This document shows, one piece after another, positions 54,491 to 64,000 of a DNA stretch of 64,000 bases; the stretch's first letter is position 1, and each line of letters begins with the position of its first letter. Location of the stretch: assembly GCA_030998225.1 (NCBI GenBank), contig JAPYXD010000403.1, positions 806,001 to 870,000 on the forward strand. The letters are read 5' to 3'. The translations under genes were made by a program, and so were the position numbers. The notes under the pieces were generated by a model. It had not been told where the DNA came from, made no database searches, and saw only the letters and a list, made by a program, of their open reading frames with translations. The DNA is from Diplolepis rosae. Lineage: Eukaryota; Arthropoda; Insecta; Hymenoptera; Diplolepididae.

Positions 54491-54862
54491 ACCCCAGTGA
54501 GAAAAGGGGAAAATATGTTGGAATAACTTTTTCTCCTCTGGTTTCCTCGACATTCCTTTTTCTCAAATCAACTAGCTTTTTAAATTCCCTGTTTTGCTGC
54601 GCCGGTCGATATTCTTATTTACTTAGCACATTCCGATGGGGTTCCCTCGTTCACACCTTTGTAAAGTTTTCAACGTTTCATTCATAACCGTTGTCTATTT
54701 ATAAACTTAATATTTCTCTCTCCCTGTTACAATTTTACTACCGTACATTTTATTTCGTATAAATAATACCTTCCAAAACATCGTTTATCCATGTTTTATT
54801 GTGAATGAAATTATAATATTATAAATAAATAAATGTTAATGGTCACAGGACATGACACTTAC

Positions 54863-55572
54863 AACATTCATAAGTCATATCTTGGACAGCATTACTAATT
54901 TCTTTTTCATGTGTTTTGAAAGTAATCCAATGCAATGGTGGAATGTTCACTGCAAACAAAAATTTATTCAAATGGGTATTTCCCATACCTGCATCCAAAA
55001 CACCTGTAAAAAGCATATCAAATGTATAATATCATCAGTCACTTTTTAGTACATTTTTTACATTTACATTGTTATTTTTGCTTACCGATCGGAGCTTTTG
55101 CATTTACATCATAATGCAGCTTTTGATTAGAAACAGTATGCTGTTTATCAGTATCAACAGTATTCACAGTTTTGCAAGATCAACATAGAATAAACAACTT
55201 TGATGCTGAACCCGATCGCTTCTCGTCAATTATATCTGACAAAGAAAGCACTGATTTGCACTGTTTACATGATAATCCGCCACCGAGAGTTTTTAGGTGG
55301 ACTATTCGCTGACCTTCTACATCTTTGAAAGGTGAAACATTTGCATTAACTTCATCTCTACGTAATGTTGTAGTCATTTTATTAGTTGACAAGGCTGCGG
55401 CTTTGAGGTTATGTAACTTGAACTTCGTGCCATTAATATTTCATATATATTTGCCTATATTTTGTGCTGTAACACGAGCTTTGTATACTTTCTCTGTCAC
55501 TCATTTCCCATTCCAATAATATCGTTGAACTTCACCACTTTTAACAACACACTGTTTCTTCAGTTTCGGCAT
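54863..55572 (-). pseudogene. Duplicate of exons 1-2 of the Mutator-like/exonuclease pseudogene
   Basis: Exon 1 (55572-55086) and exon 2 (55003-54863) repeat 45446-44960 and 44877-44737 with the same TGA and TAG stops and the same splice sites. Exon 3 and the exonuclease part were not copied: leftward on the minus strand the intron runs into the duplication junction at 54503 and then into the LTR-like block. It is therefore a stump. Sharing of all stops shows the gene was dead before duplication. Confidence 0.75.
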
Positions 55573-56332
55573 GATAAATACGATTTATCACAGCTGAGGC
55601 TGTGTCGAGTAGCTTGCCGGTTAGTACATGCAGACTAGAGATGTGTGTGTGTGTGTGTGTCCGTACGCACTCACACGAAAAAGCGGGAGGCAGTGTTGCC
55701 ACGTCAAGTACCTCGCAAGTCAAGTGAACGATATTTTTTGTTTGACTACAGTATTACCGCCAGAACCTGGTTAACGCTTCATGGCGTCTATCGCACATAC
55801 CGAGACCACTTTGCCTCTTTTTCTCTGTAGTGTTTACGGGTGCTCTTTTATATTTTTGTACATTTATTTGTTAACTTCTTTCTCTCTCTCGTGGGGATTA
55901 GAGTTCCATTTATTTATTAAAGTCAATCGTGATTAGATTCGGGTTCTCTCAGGTGGTGACGCGGCAAATTAGGTTAAATTTGCCATATTGTCGCGTGTGA
56001 CTCGAAAAGTTCCGAGGCTTGAATACTTTTAATTTCTAACCTTCTTTGATGTTCGAGCATTTCTTGCATATAGTTTTAGTTTATATACTATAGAATCTCT
56101 CATTTCCTTAAATAAATTTTGTTCTGTCAAGTTTCGTTTGAATTATATTCTGGTTTCTTAATTATTACCCGCTCACTGTTGTGACCTTTTATTGAGTTTT
56201 GAGGTTCAGGGTAAGAACCTGCATCTCAACCCATAATATTTTTATCAATAATCTGCTTGAATAAAATTAAAAACGATGGACTATTCGAAAATGATAGAAA
56301 AATTCAATTTCCTCTTATTACTCAGTTTCTAT

Positions 56333-56823
56333 TGTAACGTCCCGCGTCCGTATATTAATTTTTATTATTTTATTATTTTCTGTAAGCCATAACTTGGCAA
56401 TATTTTAATTTATGCTCCCTTCGAAATTTCAATCTTAAGGATGTAAATATTTTAAGCTCAATATCTTTCTCAAATACAATATAAATTCAAAAACCTTTTA
56501 AGAGAATGTGCAGCTGCGTCAATATAAAGATTTGAATTTTTCTTAGCAATCGGTGAAAGTAATAAACTTGCACTTTGAATCTTTGACCAAAATATACAGC
56601 CCACAATCGTATTCCTTTTTAGATATTTCTATCTACTATCCTCTTGTAAATAAATACGTAAAACTGCATAGAGCTATAGCAGTATATAGCTTAGCGATTA
56701 GCCATTTCCGGAAATATCATAAATAGCTTAGGCTAATGGTCAAAAGGGCCCGCGCTTGTACCACGCCCAAGTAAGTACAAAGTATATTGTATTCACTCCG
56801 CTTAGAAAATAGAATAGGCTATA
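56333..56823 (+). repeat. Dispersed LTR-like repeat (unit B copy)
   Basis: Counterpart of 46200-46690, same boundaries. Confidence 0.75.
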
Positions 56824-56829
56824 TACAGG

Positions 56830-57432
56830 GTGCCTAAAAAATCCCGGGACGGTTGGATGTTTCCTCAGGTAAAATATTTTTCAAAAAAGTGAAGGTCATT
56901 CCTGAAGTAAATTTCAACGAGGAATTCAACGGTGGCCTTCATTTTGACCTTGAAGTTGACCTTCATGGCTTTTTCAAGGTCAACTTTGTTTTTTAAATGG
57001 AAACCCCCTTTTTTACATCTGCAATCGATAAAGCGAAAAATACAACGTTCAAGTACGTACCCAAGTCATAGGTCAATTGTAACGTTCCAGGTCAATTAGA
57101 GGTTATTAGAAATAAACAAAGTTTTCCAAGAGGTCGGTGCAATTCCTGAAGTAAATTTCAACGAGGAATTCAATGGTGACCTTCAGTTTGACCTTGAAGT
57201 TGACCTTCATGACTTTTTGAAGGTCAACTTTGTTTTTTAAAATGGAAACCCCCTTTTTTACATCTGCAATCGATAGAGCGAAAAATACAACGTTCAAGTA
57301 CGTACCCAAGTCATAGGTCAATTGTAACGTTCCAGGTCAGTTAAAGGTTATTTGAAATTAACAAAGTTTTCCAAGAGGTCAGTGTAATTCCTGAAGTAAA
57401 TTTCAACGAGAAATTCATTGGTGAGCTCTGTA
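56830..57432 (+). repeat. 243-bp tandem repeat, two full units and part of a third (unit B)
   Basis: CCTGAAGTAAATTTCAACGA occurs at about 56902 and 57145, and a third CCTGAAG start lies at 57390. The third unit breaks off at about 57432. Unit A lacks the third unit. Confidence 0.85.
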
Positions 57433-57490
57433 TTGATCTTGGTTCCCTTTGGGGTGCTTGATTAGCGTGAGTCCCCTTGCCTCTTACGCT

Positions 57491-57690
57491 TCATTGAAGA
57501 TGTTCGAACTGAAAACCTTGAGCTTCTTGACAAAAAGCTATGCGATTGTAAAAATGAGTTACAGCATTACGAATCATCTCCCTATCAATCGAAGTAGCCT
57601 CTTGCAGAATCAGATTCTGCAATTCGTCTAAGCTGGTTAGTATTTTCTCAAAATCTACGTCTTTGTTTTCACGGCGTTCTTTCAAGTATT
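57491..57690 (-). pseudogene. C-terminal tail of a Tc1/mariner-like transposase
   Basis: The minus-strand frame reads LTSLDELQNLILQEATSIDR, EMIRNAVTHFYNRIAFCQE and ends GFQFEHLQ with a stop at 57491-57493. A last helix ending FEHL after a Y/F-rich basic segment is typical of transposase C-termini in some arthropod Tc1/mariner groups. It is truncated at about 57690, where the dispersed repeat begins. Present only in unit B. Confidence 0.5.
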
Positions 57691-58030
57691 TTTTTCTCGG
57701 AGTTTTTCCACGGAGTTTCCAAACTTTCTACGAATTTCTATTCCCCAGGATTTTACCAAGGATTCAATCAACGATAAATAAAAAGTAAGTTCCATTATAA
57801 TTGCTGTGTACTTTATGACACCTTTCTCCTCTATCGCTTTATATATTTAAAAATATTTATTTTATTGCAAATGTTTGAGTGCTGGTAACCACCCCAGTAC
57901 TAGCACTTGTAAAAGTGTTACCTACCAATCCAAATCCCTAGAATATTGGACAAAGTGGCGTGCTCCCTTTTATGGGAATAGTACGACTTTGTCCGAAATT
58001 CGCCTTGTTCTTTCCCAGTTTTATATTTCA
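57690..58030 (+). repeat. Dispersed repeat (plus copy of the 16110-16480 family)
   Basis: Landmarks GGAGTTTCC, CCATTATAATTGCTGT, GAGTGCTGGTAACC, CAATCCAAATCC, GACAAAGTGGCGTGCTCCCT and ATAGTACGACTTTGTCCGAA match 16110-16480 in reverse. Absent from unit A. Confidence 0.75.
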
Positions 58031-59176
58031 CATGATGTTTTATTTCTCTATTTTGATTGAGAAGGATTAATTAACAGTCTTCCCGGGTCACTGAGTTCAT
58101 CAGCAGTTTTTCACTACTCAATTAATGGAAATACTTATTGATTTTATTTAGTGACGTACTGACGTATTTTTAACTGATTCAAATTTAAATAATTCAGTGC
58201 AACGAAAGCCTAATTTTAATGTAAAGAACGCTGCACAGAAATTTCCATCTGGGTAATTTAAGAGAGAATCCGAAACTCCAGAGCCTTCCATATGAAATGT
58301 TTAGGTTTTTTTAGCTGAAGCTAAAGTGTAAATTTACCATTGGCATAATAACACGACAGTACTAAGCCGGTTTCGCCAGTGCTGGTGGGATACTGGCTTA
58401 ACCACGAATGATGACACCGTTTAGAACTGGTTGTTGTACCGTGCCAGGACTGGCATAATAGTATACTGGTTTAAGACAGTTTAGTTCTGGCTTCATAACG
58501 ATTTTCTGTTACCGTTGTACCGTCGCAGTACTGTTGTAATACTGGCTTGAGATAGACGTGCAACCGTGAATCTACGAATCCACTGTGGGCACAGTACTAG
58601 GCCGGTATCACGCCGATGTACGGCATGGTACGGAAGTCCGTAGTAAATTACCATTGAAAATTTGTAATTCACTATTACCGAGCTAGTATTGCGCCGACGC
58701 ACAGTGTGTAGAATGAGAAAATTGGGGTTCAAAATGATTCAGAGCCTACCATTTTAATACGATTTAACTTTTTTTTCTTTTAATTAAATCTAATTAAATT
58801 TTGAAGAAGTCTGTCGAGTCCGATTTTGCAGAAAAGACGCGGTTATTTTGTTATTTAAGTTGCAAATTGCAAAAAAATCATAATTTTCAATATTTGTGAT
58901 ACATGCTCCATGATATTCATTGACATTACCTCAAAAATGTATGAAATTGATAGATTTACAATCACAGAGAAAATTCCGATATTTTAGGTGAAGTTCGTGC
59001 AATCTGTTCAATTGTTATAAACAAATTAATGGAAAAAATATTTTTTTCTATATATTCGAGCCTGAAAGTTCTTTTCGTCACGTTTTTTCCACGGAGTCGA
59101 TTGGAATCAATGTTCTATTACAATCTATACCCGGAATATAATTTTTCATATTGTTATAAACCAATTTCATGAACAA

Positions 59177-61354
59177 ATTCAATGAACAGGCGCCGCTCGA
59201 TATATAAAATTCCTTTTTTTCTGACTGATCATCAATTTCCTCTGCGAAAATGATGCTTCGATTAATGGAAAGCACAATCAAGGAAATTTACATTTGTTAT
59301 TAACAATACTGATTAACGAATGTATTAAACGGTCACTCTTTGGTAGAAAAAATTCATTTTTCTTCGTGAAATCGTCTATTATATACCAAAAATAGAAGTA
59401 TAATGAAAGGACTGACATTAAACAATATCTTCCATTGTTATTAACAATTATAGTCAACAAATGCATCCAATAGCTGTTTCCAGATTGGAAAAATTCATTC
59501 TCTGCTCGGATATTCACTTGATGCTCAGAAATGAAACTCCAACGAAATATACTTGCATTGAACAACATTTTCTATTGATATTAACAATTCTGTGCGAATA
59601 ATTCTCGAAATAGGTGATTTCGTATGGAAAAAATCTGATGCTGAAACATTCACACTCAACATTCTTCTCCATCGCTATGAACGATTTATTCAAACAAACT
59701 CATCAAGCATGTATTCTTTCAGAGGAAGGATTTGGGTATTCAGCAGAGTTGTTTATTCCATTTCAGTCATCTTCAATCAGCAAATGCTCCAATGCTAGAG
59801 GAACCATCGAAAAAATCAAGACGCTTGAATCTGGCCTACTTGAATCGATGAAAGACTGATTGTATGGATTATGACCAGATGTCCCATTACATCCATACTT
59901 CGAAGTTAGAGTTATTGAAAAATTAGGTTCGCCAACTAAATTCAAAGGTATGATGCCAGGTATTTCCGTCAAGCGAGATACTGTATGATCCAGTAAGGCT
60001 TGAGTGTTGATACTCACACTCTCTTCCGTTATAATGAAATCAGGTTCTGGAGGCTAGCACCTTTTTTTGGCAGTATAGCTAAATGTCAGCATTTTTAGCT
60101 TTTGCTATGATAAGGATAATTTCATACTGGTATACACTTAATTTTGCGTCTTCAATCAGTGCTAATGCCTCATCATCAGTGTAGCGTGTAATTCCTCTCA
60201 TTTCTGAACCTGATAACTTGTCAGGTAATTCATTGTGTTCATCATCGTCTTTTGGCAAAAGTTTCATGATGTCATTAGCAATTTTAGTTTTACCAGAACA
60301 TCGCAAAATATTTAGGAATGCACACTGTATTTCCGACTCAGAATAACATTCCCGAATTTAAAGCAGTTTACGTCTTTTGGTTGATTTTGAGCTATTCTCG
60401 AAATCATCTGAAAGTCCCCTCCCGGGACCAACTCAAAAGAATTGTACAGAGAAATCTGAAAGTAGCCATTCCGCATTCCGGGCCCTGAATGTTGTTGCAT
60501 TATAGAAAGCATTTTTTCACTTTTGTTTAAATGTGGACATGAAATGAGTTAACTTGTCTTCGACTGCTTTTAGATATTTATTTATTTTTTAGATATTCGT
60601 ACATTGAGTGACGAAAAACATCTGAGAACCGGAACAAGTGAAAAACGAAACAAGTTAAATCATACAACCCAAGCACATAGAATGAATATGAATAAGTTTA
60701 TCCAGTTTTTGTGCTTACGGAAAATGCAAGTCTATCTATTTTCTGATGAACCTTCAGGGACAAAAAACACATGAGAATCGAAACAACTCAAACTGCAACG
60801 ATTGAAAAAAAAAACGAGAAATGTCCACGCGAATCAATTGAATGATTATACACATTTCTCTCTGGTCCTGCAAGAAATGAAAGAGCATCAATTCGGAGTT
60901 TGACTATCGGTGACTAAAAACATGTGAGATCCGGAACAAATGCAAAACGGCACAACTCAAAATTAAAACAACTGATATTCGAAATACTCAAGGGTAACCA
61001 AAATGTATCTCAAATGAACATTTGAGCGGAGAATGAATTTTTCCAATCTGGAAACAGCTATTGGATGCATTTCTTGACTATAAATGTTAATAATAATGGA
61101 AGATATTGTTTAATGTCAGTCCTTTCATTATATTTCTATTGTTGTTATATAATAGACGATTTCACGAAGAAAAATGAATTTTTTCTACCAAAGAGTGACC
61201 GTTTAATACATTTGTTAATCAGTATTGTTAATAACAAATGTACATATCCTTGATTGTGCTTTCCATTAGTTGAAGCATCATTTTCGCAAAGGAAATTGAT
61301 GATCAGGCAGAAAAAAAGGAATTTTATATATCGAGCGGCGCCTGTTCATTGAAT
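59177..61354. mobile_element. Long-TIR DNA transposon (unit B copy), with its broken ORF at 60523-59763
   Basis: Counterpart of 48384-50560. The minus-strand frames, frameshifts and stops are the same as in unit A. A few substitutions are seen (for example GACATT to GAAATT at 59282). Confidence 0.8.
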
Positions 61355-61799
61355 ACTCTCCGATCGTTCTGTCAAAAGTTATCGTGGTCACAGACGAGGT
61401 CAACGACGACAACGACAACAGACAGACAGACATCGTCGTAAAACCTGTATTTTGACTGAGAGCCTCAAAAAATCAATTTTCACATAAAACCAATACCATC
61501 TCATTAGAGTCCTAAAGACGGTATATTACGTCAAGAAGGATGAGAAAATTCGGGTAAATTGCCGGTTTTTTCTCAAGCCTCTTTTTTATCGAGAATTTAG
61601 GAGAATTTATATTTTTCATGAAAGTTCAATGTGAGTTGTTCAGTTTTCAAGTTTTACATATAAATGAAATAAAAATCCCAAAACCAAAGAGTTGTATTTA
61701 GGAATTATATGAAAAAATCACAAATAAAGACCAGCAAGTGCGCTACAAGTATAATTATTGCGGTGAGAATTATACAATTTTCCAGATTTTAAGGATATC

Positions 61800-62046
61800 C
61801 CCTAGCGAATCAGCTAAATGCTAGGTTTACGCTACCTAGCATAAAGTAGGACATTATAGTTTTAATAGTTTTAGCGTTAATAAATAAGATTATTGCATAT
61901 GTTCATTACGGTTCAACATTCATTTTAACGTAGCATAAGGATACAAACATTTAAATATTTGTTTTATTGCTTTCATGAGTTATATCGCTACTTTACTCTA
62001 GGTTTACGCTGTAGCGTAAACCTAGCATTCAGCCGATTCGCTAGGG
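61800..62046. mobile_element. CCCTAGCG MITE (unit B)
   Basis: Counterpart of 50997-51243 with the same ends. Confidence 0.75.
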
Positions 62047-62904
62047 TCTGTAGGGATAAAGTTTTTTACATTCTCATCATGGATGAGAAGGTATTGGTTT
62101 TATGTGAAAAATGACTTTCGAAAATTTCATCAAATCTTTACGTTTTGAGAACCCCTGAGTCCGAAAAAAGGGTTTTTACGAAAGTGTCTGTCTGTCTGTA
62201 GGTCGTGTGCGGCATAAGAATTATCAGATTGAATTGAGCTTTGGTACACTTTATCGAAGCCGAAAAAGTAAGGACAAGTTCGTTAACCAGCCACATCCAA
62301 TCAAAATTGAGGGTTTGAGCACTACTTTTGTGTTTTTGAAAATAATTTTTTGAAAAAATCAAAAATTTTAATACTGGTTTAGGATAGTGCTCATAAATCT
62401 CTAAAAATTATCTTGATAACGTTTTTTGATTAAATCAAAATTAGAAATGTTACAGCATATTCACATTCGAAAAAAGTCAATCTCAAAAGTCTATTTTCGA
62501 GTTAATTTATACGAGATAAGAAAAAAGTTCTGATACAATATTATTTTCTACATAAAGACCTACAAATTTGAATTGTAACATTTTTTCATAAGATGCATAT
62601 TTTTTTTTTTTAATTCAAAAATAATCTATTGAAAATACAAAATTCAATTTTTTAACAATAATATGTGAAATACGAAAAAAACGTAAGAATACAAAGTTGT
62701 TCGTTTCAAAAAGGTCTACAAGTTTTGTCTTACACAGTTTATGAAAAAACATATATTTTTCGTTTCAATTCCAAAAAATACGATTAAAATTCAATAATTC
62801 CATTTTTTAGACAAAATATATGAGATACATAAAAAACGTTCAAATGAAAAATTATTTGCCTAAATGAGGTCTACGCATTCTTATTAAGAAATTTCTGGGC
62901 AGAA

Positions 62905-64000
62905 TGTTGTGACGTCGTAGAATTTCTACGACTCACAACGCCACCTGCGTGGCCATGTTTGTTATAGTTTTATTTTATTAAGATTTTATATCGAGTAGTT
63001 TCGTTCTGTTAGTTGAGTAAGACAAGTAAATTAGAGAGTTGCGAATAGTCCTTGGTTTGAAGCATGTCGAAGATTACCGAGATCTATGTACATAATTTTA
63101 TGTAATTTAACTTCGCGCCGATTAACGGTAAATTGCGTATAGCCTGACGCTCCACTACCGGGAAATTCATTTGAACATTTTAAACAAAAAAAGTATATGT
63201 GAGTTTTGTCTCTTTTTATTTCACTGCCGGAGAGACAACAAAGGAGAGAGAGCAGCCAACGTTGGACACAACCGATACGCCACCTTCTACCAGCCACGTT
63301 GGATCCACCAGTCACGCCATCTCCGGTAAGCTCAGTAGCAAGGATCCATTTCCATTGGTCGGGATTAGCAATGACCGCCGTTCAGCGATGGCATGGAGTG
63401 AACCTATTACCATTGGTTTACCAAGAATTAGTGTCTGTCTCAACTCAGAGAGAGGCAGACGTTCGCACATTAAGAAAAGTTAGACACTCGCGCCATAACG
63501 GAGGGTGTCTAACCAACCCTGACCATGGCGTCATGAAATTTATAGGATAAAATATTAACGCATCAAGTTACGGTAACCAGCGAGGACGTCAGTGTTGCAG
63601 CCTATCACCAAGTCCGAGATTCAAGGCGAGTACCGGATAAGGACGTAGTGTTGCTGCCCAACCATGATCAAGGCCCTAGGCAAGTTCCGGGTGAGACCAG
63701 GACTGACTATCCATCCCTGTGCGTAACCAGCACGAATAAGGGTGAATACGTACTTCAACGTTCGAGACTCTAGGCGTGTTCCGGATGAGGACGAGTGAAT
63801 ACTACCCAACCCTGGCCAAGACCCTTGGCAAGTTCCGGGTGAGACCCAGATTGAATATTCAACCCTGGATGTCAATTGGACGTGTCCTGATAATGTACAA
63901 GCAGGCGCGTTAGTTTTACCATTGGTTGAAAAGAGACAGAACCATGGTTAGAAAGAGAGGACACCATCCAGTGCTGCGTTGGAGCGCAGAACCAAGACTG
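62905..64000 (+). mobile_element. LTR-like block (unit B), cut by the window end
   Basis: Counterpart of 52103 to about 53198; TGTTGTGACGTCGTAGAATT at 62905. Confidence 0.4.

Larger units (their letters stand above)
44377..54502. repeat. Unit A of a tandem segmental duplication (10,126 bp)
   Basis: The sequence from AAAAGGGGAAAATATGTTGG at 44377 recurs at 54503. The offset is 10,126 bases at first, 10,133 after small indels, and about 10,793-10,803 after a 663-base stretch that only unit B has (57355-58017). Order and orientation are the same throughout, so it is a head-to-tail tandem. Differences are mostly single bases and short indels, for example three extra GT units in B (55641). The junction shares only GAAAAGGGG-type microhomology. 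Confidence 0.95.
54503..64000. repeat. Unit B of the tandem segmental duplication (truncated by the window end)
   Basis: It repeats 44377 to about 53200 in the same order. The unique part is 57355-58017. The window stops inside the LTR-like block, so the right breakpoint is not visible. Confidence 0.95.

Noticed and set aside
1..64000. rRNA or tRNA genes
   Set aside because: No cloverleaf boxes or rRNA landmarks were recognised by eye. A tRNA scan was not possible, so a missed tRNA cannot be excluded.

Overview
The window looks like nuclear DNA of an insect. A hymenopteran such as a parasitoid wasp is a guess from the repeat mix, not a demonstration. It is AT-rich, coding pieces are separated by GT-AG introns, and most of it is old transposable elements. 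There is no operon structure, no rRNA or tRNA that I could recognise, no CRISPR array and no intact long ORF. Nearly every coding stretch is a broken element; most of the rest are short exons.

Layout. 1-6785: decayed Ty3/gypsy retrotransposon (SAP-type gag with zinc knuckles, protease, reverse transcriptase, RNase H start), split by an LTR-like insertion at about 3475-5281. 6780-7503: two exons of a THAP-domain gene. 7979-7840 (minus): an orphan first exon with a perfect splice donor. 9241-9920: mariner fragment and a 105-bp tandem pair. 12195-13715: satellite-like repeats in both orientations around a 42-bp minisatellite. 16110-18650: two dispersed repeats and a near-perfect 44-bp hairpin. 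19386-24414: three mariner-like elements, a BED-finger remnant and a TTAA-flanked MITE. 24414-25555: R1-like LINE 3' end (minus). 25829-28200: two Penelope-like element (PLE) fragments with hammerhead-like motifs. 28235-31414: mariner tail and a 111-bp tandem array broken by nested insertions. 32232-33795: C2H2 ORF (minus) split by a mariner. 34772-38606: PLE in a head-to-head inverted arrangement, carrying a 1449-bp TA-flanked DNA element. 40877-45446 (minus): a pseudogene joining a Mutator-like transposase domain to a DEDDh 3'-5' exonuclease, itself interrupted by a mariner.

From 44377 onward the sequence is a tandem segmental duplication. Unit A is 44377-54502 and unit B runs from 54503 to the window end. 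The breakpoint lies inside an intron of the Mutator-like/exonuclease pseudogene, so B repeats only its first two exons. Each unit holds a dispersed LTR-like repeat, a 243-bp tandem repeat, a 2.18-kb transposon with about 335-bp inverted repeats and a broken unrecognised ORF, a small MITE, and an LTR-like block.

The window is best read as a transposon graveyard. Its value is that several insertions can be polarised against uninterrupted sister copies lying in the same window. It also carries at least two less familiar protein architectures: the transposase-exonuclease gene and the long-TIR element.
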